In this document: in pieces, positions 54,911 to 63,157 of the stretch
Numbering within the stretch: the stretch's first letter is position 1
Layout: each line of letters starts with the position of its first letter
NCBI GenBank assembly: GCA_016929525.1
Contig: JAFGIP010000073.1
Span: forward strand, 1-64,000
Reading direction: 5' to 3'
Length of the DNA stretch: 64,000 nucleotides
Origin: Bacteroidales bacterium
GTDB lineage: Bacteria > Bacteroidota > Bacteroidia > Bacteroidales > UBA10428
Translations under genes and position numbers: made by a program
Notes under the pieces: generated by a model
What the model was told of the DNA's origin: nothing
The model's input: only the letters and a program-made list of their open reading frames with translations
Databases searched by the model: none

Positions 54911-55474
54911 TTAAGACCTGATTATTTTAATTTCACCATGTAAACCTAATTCCAGTATCGAAGAAGGTTTTGCGGTGTCGGTGTTATTTTGTCTCCACCT
55001 TACAACATAATCAACACCTCTAATAATTTTATTGGAAATATCCGTAAATATCGATGGCGATTTTTCTCCGCTTATATTGGCAGAAGTTGACACAATGGGT
55101 TTCTTAAATCTGTGTATAAGATTCCTGCAAAACTCATCCTGAACAATTCGAATTCCAATACTTCCATTCTCTGCAATTAAATTATCCGCTAAATTTTTTG
55201 CACCAGGATAAATAATTGTTAATGGTTTATCGGCTACTTGTAATAGCTGCCAGGCAATTTCCGGCACTTCTGAGATGCACTGCCCAAGCCTTTGTTCAGT
55301 ATCAATTAACACAATCATTGCTTTACTATCGACGCGTTTTTTAAGGTCGTAAATTCGTTTTACCGATTCTCTGTTTGTAGCATCGCAGCCAATCCCCCAT
55401 ATTGTATCGGTTGGATACAATATAATACCGCCTTCCTGCAGAACCTTCACAACTTTATTTATTTCCTCATTCAT
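54911..55474 (-). CDS. tsaC: L-threonylcarbamoyladenylate synthase (TsaC/Sua5 family)
   Basis: A 187-residue YrdC-fold enzyme that makes threonylcarbamoyl-AMP from threonine, bicarbonate and ATP for the t6A modification of tRNA position 37. Motifs: LYPTDTIWGIGCDA near the N-terminus, YDLKKRVDSKAMIVLI, and STSANISGEKSP. Length fits the short TsaC form without the Sua5 C-terminal domain. Its start overlaps the end of the glycosyltransferase gene by 8 bases (ATGAATGA), so it is translationally coupled and the last gene of the dapD-GT-tsaC unit. Confidence 0.93.
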   Translation of the reverse strand: MNEEINKVVKVLQEGGIILYPTDTIWGIGCDATNRESVKRIYDLKKRVDSKAMIVLIDTEQRLGQCISEVPEIAWQLLQVADKPLTIIYPGAKNLADNLIAENGSIGIRIVQDEFCRNLIHRFKKPIVSTSANISGEKSPSIFTDISNKIIRGVDYVVRWRQNNTDTAKPSSILELGLHGEIKIIRS

Positions 55475-56588
55475 CGGATATTTCTCTGTATGCGTTCATA
55501 ACTTTTGCTGCAATATCTGAATTATTAAATTTTTCAGCCTGTTCGTAGCCTTTTTTAATCATTTCTTCACGTCTGTCATTTTCCGAAAGCACACTTTTTA
55601 TTGCACATATCATTTCGTCGGTATTATACGGATCAATATAATATGCTGCTTTACCGCCAACCTCTTTAAAACAACTTCCGGTTGATGTAACTACGGGGAT
55701 ACCAGACGTCATTGCTTCAAGAATAGGTATACCAAATCCTTCAAAAACCGAAGGATAAATAAAGATTTCTGCCAACTGATAAATAGCAGGTAGATGTTCA
55801 ACCGGGAGCTGATTCATAAAAATGATATTCCTGACTTTATTTTCTGAAATAAACTCACGGACTTTTCTTAAATATCTTGTTGGCCGACCAACTACAACCA
55901 GTGGAATATTAATTTGCCCAAGATGAATTGATTTAATAATATTTAAAAGATTCTTTCTCTCTTCGATGGTACCAACATAAAGTATAAACTGTGAAGGGAG
56001 TTTATATAAATCAACAATTTTTCTATGATCATTTCCAGAAAGTTTCTTCTTAAAACTCTCATTACACCCCTGATAAATTACTTTAATCTTATTTTCATCA
56101 ATCTGAAAGAATTCAATAAGATCATTTTTTGTTTGTTCACTCACCGTTATTACCCTTTTTGCCACCTTTCCGGAGTATCTGAATTTCCTGGTATAGATGT
56201 ATCTGTCAATAGTTGAATACCATTGCGGGAATCTCATAAATATGAGGTCGTGGATTGTAACAACAGATTTTATCCCTTTTTTATGAATATTCACCGGAAG
56301 TTCATTGCTAAGGCCATGAAACAGATCAATTCCGTCTTTTTTTAACCTGTCTGTTAAAAGAAATGATCGCCAGTAAGCCTGGCACAGTTTCCCAAAATTC
56401 TTATCCGGTGTTTTAATTCTGATATCACTGTTATGAATAAAAGAAATTGCGCCTTTAACTGACGGCGTATACAGATAGTATTGTTGTGAAGGATCATAAA
56501 GATGCAGTGCCTTTATTAAATCACGGCTGTAGTTACCCAATCCGCTTTTATTATAAAATGCACGTTTTGCATCGAATCCTATTTTCAT
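55467..56588 (-). CDS. GT4-type glycosyltransferase
   Basis: A 373-residue retaining glycosyltransferase of the GT-B fold. N-terminal domain begins MKIGFDAKRAFYNKSGLGNYSRDLIKAL; the C-terminal donor-binding domain has LYVGTIEERKNLLNIIKSI and the EX7E-type segment VFEGFGIPILEAMTSGIPVVTSTGSCFKEV. Donor and acceptor cannot be told from sequence; cell-surface polysaccharide or lipid glycosylation is usual for the family. It starts 11 bases after dapD and overlaps tsaC, an odd but tight operon. Confidence 0.9.
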   Translation of the reverse strand: MKIGFDAKRAFYNKSGLGNYSRDLIKALHLYDPSQQYYLYTPSVKGAISFIHNSDIRIKTPDKNFGKLCQAYWRSFLLTDRLKKDGIDLFHGLSNELPVNIHKKGIKSVVTIHDLIFMRFPQWYSTIDRYIYTRKFRYSGKVAKRVITVSEQTKNDLIEFFQIDENKIKVIYQGCNESFKKKLSGNDHRKIVDLYKLPSQFILYVGTIEERKNLLNIIKSIHLGQINIPLVVVGRPTRYLRKVREFISENKVRNIIFMNQLPVEHLPAIYQLAEIFIYPSVFEGFGIPILEAMTSGIPVVTSTGSCFKEVGGKAAYYIDPYNTDEMICAIKSVLSENDRREEMIKKGYEQAEKFNNSDIAAKVMNAYREISDE

Positions 56589-56599
56589 TTTGAGATTTT

Positions 56600-57418
56600 T
56601 TATACAGCTAAATCGAAATCTCTAAGCGCATCATTTAATGATGTTTTCAGGTCGGTCGATAGTTTTCTTTGCCCAATAATCAGCGCAGCCGGAGTTTGGT
56701 ACTCGCCGGCCGGGAATTTTTTAGAGACCGATCCGGGAATCACAACCGACTGTGGTGGAACATAACCCCTGTATTCTTTGGCTTCCGGATTTGAAACATC
56801 AATAACCTTTGTCGATTTTGTGATAACTGTATTGGCACCCAGTACAGCTGCCTTTCCTATATGTGCACCTTCAACAACAATACATCGTGAACCAATAAAA
56901 CAATCATCTTCAATAATAACCGGTGCCGCCTGAACAGGTTCTAATACTCCTCCAATACCAACTCCTCCGCTTAAATGAACATTTTTACCAATCTGGGCAC
57001 ACGAACCAACTGTGGCCCATGTATCAACCATTGTACCCGAATCAACATAAGCACCAATATTAACATAAGATGGCATCATTATTACTCCTTTAGCCAAATA
57101 GGACCCATATCGTGCAACAGCATGAGGGACAACTCTTACGCCCAGTTCATGATAACCCGATTTTAATGCAATTTTATCATGAAACTCAAACGGATCGAGT
57201 TTTATCACCTCCATCTTCTGAATGGGAAAATATAATATGACGGCTTTTTTAACCCATTGATTAACTCTCCAACCTTCACCTGATGGTTCCGCAACACGAA
57301 TTTTTCCTTTATCCAGTAAATCAATTACATTCCTAATAATACTTTGTGTTTCCTTATTATTCAGTAAATCTCTGTTTCCCCAGACTTTTTCAATTTTATC
57401 AATATATTCCTGATACAT
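56600..57418 (-). CDS. dapD: Tetrahydrodipicolinate N-succinyltransferase
   Basis: A 272-residue DapD, which transfers succinyl from succinyl-CoA to tetrahydrodipicolinate in the lysine/diaminopimelate pathway. The N-terminal helical domain (about 1-95) is followed by the left-handed beta-helix with hexapeptide repeats (AKGVIMMPSYVNIGAYVD, MVDTWATVGSCAQIG, VHLSGGVGIGG) and the C-terminal part with VVIPGS. Normal length. It supplies DAP for peptidoglycan, so its nearness to two L,D-transpeptidase genes is thematically fitting. A promoter-like box lies just upstream. Confidence 0.95.
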   Translation of the reverse strand: MYQEYIDKIEKVWGNRDLLNNKETQSIIRNVIDLLDKGKIRVAEPSGEGWRVNQWVKKAVILYFPIQKMEVIKLDPFEFHDKIALKSGYHELGVRVVPHAVARYGSYLAKGVIMMPSYVNIGAYVDSGTMVDTWATVGSCAQIGKNVHLSGGVGIGGVLEPVQAAPVIIEDDCFIGSRCIVVEGAHIGKAAVLGANTVITKSTKVIDVSNPEAKEYRGYVPPQSVVIPGSVSKKFPAGEYQTPAALIIGQRKLSTDLKTSLNDALRDFDLAV

Positions 57419-57444
57419 ATTTATTTTTAATTAATTCAATGCTG

Positions 57445-57452
57445 CAAAAATA
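57445..57452 (-). promoter_or_regulatory. Candidate -7 box of the dapD operon
   Basis: TATTTTTG on the minus strand matches TAnnTTTG; a TTTG at 57476-57479 on that strand lies 23 bases upstream, slightly far. Leader of about 20 bases. Confidence 0.4.
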
Positions 57453-57458
57453 AAATGT

Positions 57459-57466
57459 TATGTTTG
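57459..57466 (+). promoter_or_regulatory. Candidate -7 box for the secreted-protein gene
   Basis: TATGTTTG matches TAnnTTTG on the plus strand, overlapping the divergent dapD promoter region. The -33 element is weak. Confidence 0.35.
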
Positions 57467-57542
57467 AAAAATATACAAAGTCAGATATTATATGTTTCAG
57501 GTAAAAATATTAATTCTGCCAACTGAAAATAAAACTTATTCT

Positions 57543-58232
57543 ATGATATTTCTGAATTCCTATAAAAAATTAACCCGATTTCTTCTTTTTCTGGTTTCCC
57601 TGCTATTTATTTCTGTTTGCTCTTATTCGCAGGAATTGCCTGTTGGTTATACTATATTGTTTGAAAACAAATGTACTGATAAAAGTATATTGGATTTAAT
57701 TACTACAGACAACTCTGAACAATGGGCTGTAAATGGAAATTTGAAAATTACTCCCCCTGCATGTGATTCCACGGATACGCTTTCTCAGTTCATTCTGCCA
57801 GGTATAATGGGAATTATTAATAATCTGATACTTGGCGATTTCATTATGGAATTTCAGGTACGTCAAGACGATATAAAAGGTAATTTCTATCTTATTGGCC
57901 CTGCCAAATCAAAGGATAATCTTTATACTTATTCTTTCATGGGAGACTCTGTGACTTTCTGCTATATAAGTCAAAGCGAAGTCATTTTTCAACAATCAAA
58001 GTACTTTTCTGCAGATTTTAGAAACTGGAATACGTTTGTTATTGAGCGGGATATTTTAAAAAGAACAACCAGCTTCAAACTGAAAAATGAGCCTGAAAGA
58101 AAAGTTATATTTTCACATCCCGGATTGGTAATGGGATTCATTGGATTCGGTGCAGATAAAGCCCCATTTGATGTCAGAAATATAAAAATATGGGGACCTA
58201 CAAGTATCAGCGAAAAAGAATTTTGTTGGTAA
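57543..58232 (+). CDS. Secreted protein of unknown function, beta-sandwich-like
   Basis: A 229-residue exported protein when started at the ATG at 57543, which gives a good signal peptide (KKLTRFLLFLVSLLFISVCSYSQ); the in-frame ATG at 57492 would add 17 residues in front. The mature part resembles concanavalin-like or DUF1080-type jelly rolls (LGDFIMEFQVRQDD, FRNWNTFVIERD, GFIGFGADKAPFDVRNIKIWGP). No catalytic motif recognised. It lies 40-80 bases upstream of an L,D-transpeptidase gene and may share its transcript. Confidence 0.7.
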   Translation: MIFLNSYKKLTRFLLFLVSLLFISVCSYSQELPVGYTILFENKCTDKSILDLITTDNSEQWAVNGNLKITPPACDSTDTLSQFILPGIMGIINNLILGDFIMEFQVRQDDIKGNFYLIGPAKSKDNLYTYSFMGDSVTFCYISQSEVIFQQSKYFSADFRNWNTFVIERDILKRTTSFKLKNEPERKVIFSHPGLVMGFIGFGADKAPFDVRNIKIWGPTSISEKEFCW

Positions 58233-58311
58233 CATGTTGATAAAATGTTGATATCCACTCTTGATTAACCCGATGTATTATGTAGTTTTGGCGCCAAATC
58301 CGCTATTCCAA

Positions 58312-59007
58312 ATGAAATCGGGCTTACGTTACATCATAATAGGGTCTTTACTCAGTCTGTTTACACAAAATCTTTATAATACTGTCTCCCCGGAAAACGC
58401 AGTACGCCACAATAAAGAAAATCTCCCTGAATATAAAGAGTTATTCACAAACGAATTCATTAATCCTGAAATTATAGCACACGCAATTAACGGATTCAAT
58501 AAAATTAAAAAAGAACATAAAATAAATGATTCCATTCTTACAATAATTGATTATAGCAAGCCCTCAACGGAAGAAAGGATCTTTGTTGTTGATATCAAGA
58601 ATAACAATATTTTATCTTCTGCTCTTGTTGCCCATGGGAAATCGACCGGAGTGTTATTCGCTGAAAATTTCTCAAATAATCCCAAATCTCATCAAAGTTG
58701 CCTTGGGTTTTTCATTACAGTTGAAACCTATTTTGGAAAGCACGGCTATTCATTAAGAATGCAAGGTATTGAAAAAGGTATTAATGATAATGCATACAAA
58801 AGATCAATTGTAATTCATGGGGCAAATTATGTAAGCAGTAATTATATTGATAAATATGGGAGGATTGGGAGAAGCTTTGGGTGCCCTGCTTTACCACAAG
58901 AAAAGAATAAACAGATCATTGATCTTATAAAAAATCAAACCTGTATTTTCATTTATGGGAATCATAAAGAATACTTATCTTCTTCGCGTTATTCTTATTT
59001 AAATTGA
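58312..59007 (+). CDS. YkuD_2-type L,D-transpeptidase-like protein
   Basis: About 231 residues from the ATG at 58312, chosen because MKSGLRYIIIGSLLSLF makes a typical signal peptide; an ATG at 58273 is possible. It matches the murein L,D-transpeptidase catalytic domain family: KIKKEHKINDSILTIIDYSKPS, FVVDIKNNNIL, VAHGKSTG, the histidine segment SIVIHGANYVS and the cysteine motif GRSFGCPALP. The likely role is 3-3 cross-linking or protein attachment in peptidoglycan, in the periplasm. Its last 9 bases overlap the end of a second, unrelated-subfamily L,D-transpeptidase gene on the other strand. Confidence 0.88.
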   Translation: MKSGLRYIIIGSLLSLFTQNLYNTVSPENAVRHNKENLPEYKELFTNEFINPEIIAHAINGFNKIKKEHKINDSILTIIDYSKPSTEERIFVVDIKNNNILSSALVAHGKSTGVLFAENFSNNPKSHQSCLGFFITVETYFGKHGYSLRMQGIEKGINDNAYKRSIVIHGANYVSSNYIDKYGRIGRSFGCPALPQEKNKQIIDLIKNQTCIFIYGNHKEYLSSSRYSYLN

Positions 59008-60684
59008 AACTTCCGATAAAAATGTTTCAAGTGCTTTTTCATCGCGGGAATATATATCGGGATAAAACTGTATATTTCCTGTGCTGTCGGCAGTACAGGT
59101 GTAATATTTAATAAAAACGGATAACGGCTTCTCAAGATAAATATCCTGGGTAGTTTTCGCTTTAATAATACTTCTTATATCAAGTTTTTTATTATTCCCT
59201 TTCGTATAGTCTTCAATTATATACTGAGCCAGTTCTTCCGGATTCTGAACCCTGACACAACCATGTGAATAAGCCCTGACTTTCTTATTAAAAAGAGACT
59301 TAGACTGGGTATCGTGAAGATATACTCTATAATTGTTCGGAAAAAGAAACTTAATCCTGCCAAGAGCGTTTCTGCTGCTGTTCTTCTGACGAATCCAGTA
59401 ATTAAACTCATTCGGATTAACGCTATCCCAATTTATTTCAGACGCATTAACCGCATTCTCTTTATTATCAATTACTATAAACCCATGTTTATCTAAATAC
59501 GATGAATCTTTTCTGAGCTTTGGTATTATTTCATTGTATGTTATGCTCCGTGGTACTGTCCAGTGAGGATTGGCCACAATTCGTTCAATCCTGCTGCTAA
59601 TATCAGGTGTCGGAGTATACTTCCTGCCAACAATCACATTAAACACTTTTAACTGACCTTTACCATTCATATAATTAAGCTGAAATGCCGGGATGTTAAC
59701 CAATATGTAATTGTCTTTACTTAGTTCGTCCTTTTTAATCCTGTTAAGATTTAAAGCAATTTTATTAAAATACTCCATTGTACTTTTCCCCAGTTCTGCA
59801 ACGGTATTTTCATCTGCAACTCCCGAAGCCTCAAGGGCATGAGCACGTTGAAATTTTCTAAGTGCTTCTTCTAAATCAGTTGTATATACAGTGTCTTTAT
59901 ATTGCAGGAATCCATGTCTTGAAAGACTTTTTACGATTTCAACCAGATTTCCTTTAAGTATTTTTGTACTTACTTCAACAGTATCAGGAATAACCGTTTG
60001 TATATATTTATGCAGAGCATGTTGTAACTGCACATATTCTTTATTTACGGGTTGTAATTCAATAATACCCTGATACACCGACTCATTATTCAGATGAAAA
60101 TTAAGATATGACGGTAACCCCTCTAAAAATCTGATATAATTTTCAGAAGAATTGTTACCATATCCGCATGAAATATGAATCATAAAGCGGAATGCGGTAT
60201 ATGTTAACAGGTATTCAAGCTTCACTCTTGCATTAATTCTTTCTTCCAGCTGTTTGTCCAAAGCCATCTTGTGTTTTAGTATCATTATTTCAAACAGAGA
60301 ATATTTTGATGGATAAAGTCCAAATTCATAGGAAGAACTTAATAGTTCATATAATTTACTGAATGACGAATTGGCCTCAAAGTTGAGCGTCCAGGCAGCC
60401 ATGTACTGCCTTTTTATATAAAAATCATGAACTAATTTGCTAATATTATCAGAAGTATCAATATGCGATTTCGAAAAAGATTGTGCATACTGTCTGAATT
60501 CTGAGTTATAGAACTCTATTGAAGTCTTTCCTAATTCAGGATTTGCAGATTCATGCCCCGCAAAAAGAATTAGTATAACAAACAATAAGGAGTATTTAAT
60601 AATTAATATTAGGTTGGAAAAATATCTTTGAAAAGATGTAGATGAATTTGTTTTAGCAGTTAAAGTTTGTGGTAGTGTATTCAT
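58999..60684 (-). CDS. YcbB/LdtD-type L,D-transpeptidase
   Basis: A 561-residue periplasmic enzyme with an N-terminal membrane anchor or signal (about 27-45). A long helical scaffold domain (about 70-235) and a peptidoglycan-binding segment (YTTDLEEALRKFQRAHALEASGVADENTVAELG) precede the YkuD catalytic domain (about 330-530) with FNVIVGRKYTPTP, IVANPHWTVP, VYLHDT and the catalytic SHGCVRVQNPEE. Architecture fits YcbB-type enzymes making 3-3 cross-links. It converges with, and overlaps by 9 bases, the YkuD_2-type gene. Confidence 0.92.
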   Translation of the reverse strand: MNTLPQTLTAKTNSSTSFQRYFSNLILIIKYSLLFVILILFAGHESANPELGKTSIEFYNSEFRQYAQSFSKSHIDTSDNISKLVHDFYIKRQYMAAWTLNFEANSSFSKLYELLSSSYEFGLYPSKYSLFEIMILKHKMALDKQLEERINARVKLEYLLTYTAFRFMIHISCGYGNNSSENYIRFLEGLPSYLNFHLNNESVYQGIIELQPVNKEYVQLQHALHKYIQTVIPDTVEVSTKILKGNLVEIVKSLSRHGFLQYKDTVYTTDLEEALRKFQRAHALEASGVADENTVAELGKSTMEYFNKIALNLNRIKKDELSKDNYILVNIPAFQLNYMNGKGQLKVFNVIVGRKYTPTPDISSRIERIVANPHWTVPRSITYNEIIPKLRKDSSYLDKHGFIVIDNKENAVNASEINWDSVNPNEFNYWIRQKNSSRNALGRIKFLFPNNYRVYLHDTQSKSLFNKKVRAYSHGCVRVQNPEELAQYIIEDYTKGNNKKLDIRSIIKAKTTQDIYLEKPLSVFIKYYTCTADSTGNIQFYPDIYSRDEKALETFLSEVSI

Positions 60685-60923
60685 TGCAATTTGCCCTCCG
60701 CACTTTTCAATTTATCTGATGATTTTCTACATCATTATATACGGAAAAAATGCAACTGCAACCATGCAATTTACATTAAGACTAAATGTTCTTTGATTAA
60801 ATAGTTCATACTAAGGATTAAAAACTATTCCTTCTAACAACCTACTGATTATCTGTAAGTTACGGCTTTAGCCTTATTGTTCCTATATACAAGGAAGATA
60901 CAACTACGAAAACCTTAAATTAC

Positions 60924-61055
60924 TTAAAACGCTTTGTTGAGATCGCTCAGCTTTTTCCAAAGTTCTGCAAGCTCGTTAGGATTAACTTCTTCAATTATTA
61001 TCCTGTTCTTTTTCTCGGTCTTCAAACTATGCTTCTGCTTTATTGTTTTCAACAT
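60924..61055 (-). CDS. Possible 43-residue basic small protein
   Basis: ATG to TAA encodes a 43-residue peptide, starting MLKTIKQKHSLKTEKKNRII and ending LAELWKKLSDLNKAF. A basic first half is followed by an amphipathic helix, unlike random translation of AT-rich DNA. It fills most of an otherwise empty gap between 60685 and 61151. No Shine-Dalgarno is visible, normal for this phylum. Function unknown. The remainder of the gap shows nothing. Confidence 0.4.
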   Translation of the reverse strand: MLKTIKQKHSLKTEKKNRIIIEEVNPNELAELWKKLSDLNKAF

Positions 61056-61151
61056 CTTGGATTTTAAACAATTAGTACTACAAATATATATCAACTTGTG
61101 TTATTGTTCAAGTCTCTTTACATAATTTACAAAAAAAAATGTATTAATGCG

Positions 61152-61703
61152 CTAATTTATTACATGAAATTCAAGTTGTCTGCTTGAATAAAGCACTTTA
61201 GTACCAGAAATGTTCCAGGCCCAAATAGCCCAGTGATAATCTCTTACGCTATTCCGCCCTAAAGGTTCCGGATCTGCACTGTAGTCAATTATTCCATTTT
61301 CTACACTCCTGCCCTGCAAAAATGAAACGCAACCTTCTGTGCCACAAAATTCCATGCCTGAATGCCACTGCCATATAATATCTTCAACGTTTAATATTTC
61401 ATTATTTCTCACAATCAGTTCAGAACTCGCTACCACAACTGTAATTAAATTCAAACCTAAACTGTCCCATTTAAATACCGGCATATTGTCAACGGTATCT
61501 ACATATGAACTATAATATCCTGTATCTCCTAAAATTTCATATCCGGAGCCCAGACTATCGCTATAGTTATAAGGCGGAATTTTAATTCTAAGACTGTTAG
61601 TAAAGATCAGGTCTTCATTATTAATTGTAACCTCATCGGATGAACAATTCATGAGAAGAAACAGAACAGATAATATTATGATTAATTTTTGCTGCATATC
61701 CAT
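61152..61703 (-). CDS. Lipoprotein of unknown function
   Basis: A 183-residue lipoprotein with lipobox LLMNC (cysteine near residue 20) followed by SSDE. The mature part is acidic and beta-rich, with a GMEFCGTEGCVSFLQGR segment holding two cysteines and a late DYHWAIWAWN. No known family recognised. It starts 2 bases after the stop of the 421-residue outer-membrane-like protein, so they are coupled and probably work together in the envelope. Confidence 0.7.
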   Translation of the reverse strand: MDMQQKLIIILSVLFLLMNCSSDEVTINNEDLIFTNSLRIKIPPYNYSDSLGSGYEILGDTGYYSSYVDTVDNMPVFKWDSLGLNLITVVVASSELIVRNNEILNVEDIIWQWHSGMEFCGTEGCVSFLQGRSVENGIIDYSADPEPLGRNSVRDYHWAIWAWNISGTKVLYSSRQLEFHVIN

Positions 61704-61705
61704 TA

Positions 61706-62971
61706 TTAAAATACTATCTGTATTCCAAGGTTAATGTTAATTTTATTAAAATGTTGCCTTACAGTATACCTGTCGGCATCACCATACGAATTGAATGTAT
61801 AGTTTACAACATCTATATCGAAAGCCGAATATCTGCATTCCAGACTTAAAGCTTTATTGATATCAAGAAATAATCTTGTTCCTATAACAGGTTGAAATAC
61901 AAATTCAGGGTTATTTAATTTTAATCCAAACGTACTCCCAATATATGAGGAAAAATTTCTTCTGTCTGGACTTATAAGCCATATCAGAACAGAAGGACCC
62001 ACAAATCCGGTTATATATGAACTATCTTTACTTGCCTGTACACCGGGAAATGTTTCGTGATTAACCGACAAAGTAGTTATAAACATATTACCATCGATTC
62101 CAAACGCCACCCTTTTTAATTTATTTGCATTTATCAAACGATAATATGATAAGCTTACAAACCAGTCATCGTCAAACGAACTGAAAGGGAAAGCCAGTTT
62201 TAGGTTAATATTATTTAAAGGCACTTCTGGCAGGTATTTATCATATTTCATCTTTATATTCATTATCTCACCCGAATATTCATCAAACCTCATTCCCATC
62301 GTATATGGTTTCATTCCATTCTTATTCAGGTCAATGGATATACTGTCAGATGGTTCATAGGCAGTAAGAACCACCTTAAACATGCCATTATAAAGACAGT
62401 TCCAGTAATTTTCACCATCGTAATAACATCCTCTTGTTTTAAGTTTATACGTATCATTAATATGATTAACTCTTACTTCCACTCCTTCGAGCGGAAGATT
62501 ACCTGCAAAAACTCTTCCCCTTAAAAGTATTTTATATCTGGGCATTAGTTTAGTTTTAATAAGGGTGAGCTTCGGATCTGTAATAATTATGGTATCCAGA
62601 ATATAATATTCCGGATGACTGATTTTCAGGCTAAGTACCTTACTATTAAAATCTCTGTTTATGCCTAATCTAAATAATCCGCTTTCAGTTATCGTTTTAC
62701 CAATAAGCCCTGAATTACTAAATATTTCTATCTGTGCACTATCTATACTCTCATGGAATATACTACTAATATAACCTCCTATTGCAATATTATCATTTTC
62801 TAATCTCAGCGATGAGATATAATCAATAATTTCATTGTTATCAGGTAATTCTAACGCAACAATTGTGTCGTTGCCATTAAAACCGGTATCAAACCAAACC
62901 TCATTATGCTGAGGGAAGCAATAAATACCAGAAAAAATAAACGCAATTATAAGGTTGATACATTTCCACAT
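61706..62971 (-). CDS. Outer-membrane-like protein with carboxypeptidase-regulatory-type domains
   Basis: A 421-residue exported protein (signal about 1-20, GIYCFPQ). Two Ig-like carboxypeptidase-regulatory-type segments (about 55-125, IGGYISSIFHESIDSAQIEI; about 148-225, LLRGRVFAGNLPLEGVEV) are followed by a beta-strand-rich C-terminal half ending NLGIQIVF, a terminal phenylalanine as in outer-membrane barrels. The barrel is probably small (eight to ten strands). No specific function recognised. First gene of a two-gene unit with the lipoprotein at 61152-61703. Confidence 0.65.
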   Translation of the reverse strand: MWKCINLIIAFIFSGIYCFPQHNEVWFDTGFNGNDTIVALELPDNNEIIDYISSLRLENDNIAIGGYISSIFHESIDSAQIEIFSNSGLIGKTITESGLFRLGINRDFNSKVLSLKISHPEYYILDTIIITDPKLTLIKTKLMPRYKILLRGRVFAGNLPLEGVEVRVNHINDTYKLKTRGCYYDGENYWNCLYNGMFKVVLTAYEPSDSISIDLNKNGMKPYTMGMRFDEYSGEIMNIKMKYDKYLPEVPLNNINLKLAFPFSSFDDDWFVSLSYYRLINANKLKRVAFGIDGNMFITTLSVNHETFPGVQASKDSSYITGFVGPSVLIWLISPDRRNFSSYIGSTFGLKLNNPEFVFQPVIGTRLFLDINKALSLECRYSAFDIDVVNYTFNSYGDADRYTVRQHFNKININLGIQIVF

Positions 62972-63157
62972 ATTGTTATACTGAAAATGGATTTTTATAA
63001 ATATACCTAAATTTTAAAAAATAGGTATATACAAATATTAATAATATAGATATTAGATCAAATATGTATTATACACAATAATGTTGTTGATTCCGACAGG
63101 TTTTTTTCTGATAGAAATAATTTCTAAATTAGAGAATACAGATTGGACTATCTTGAA

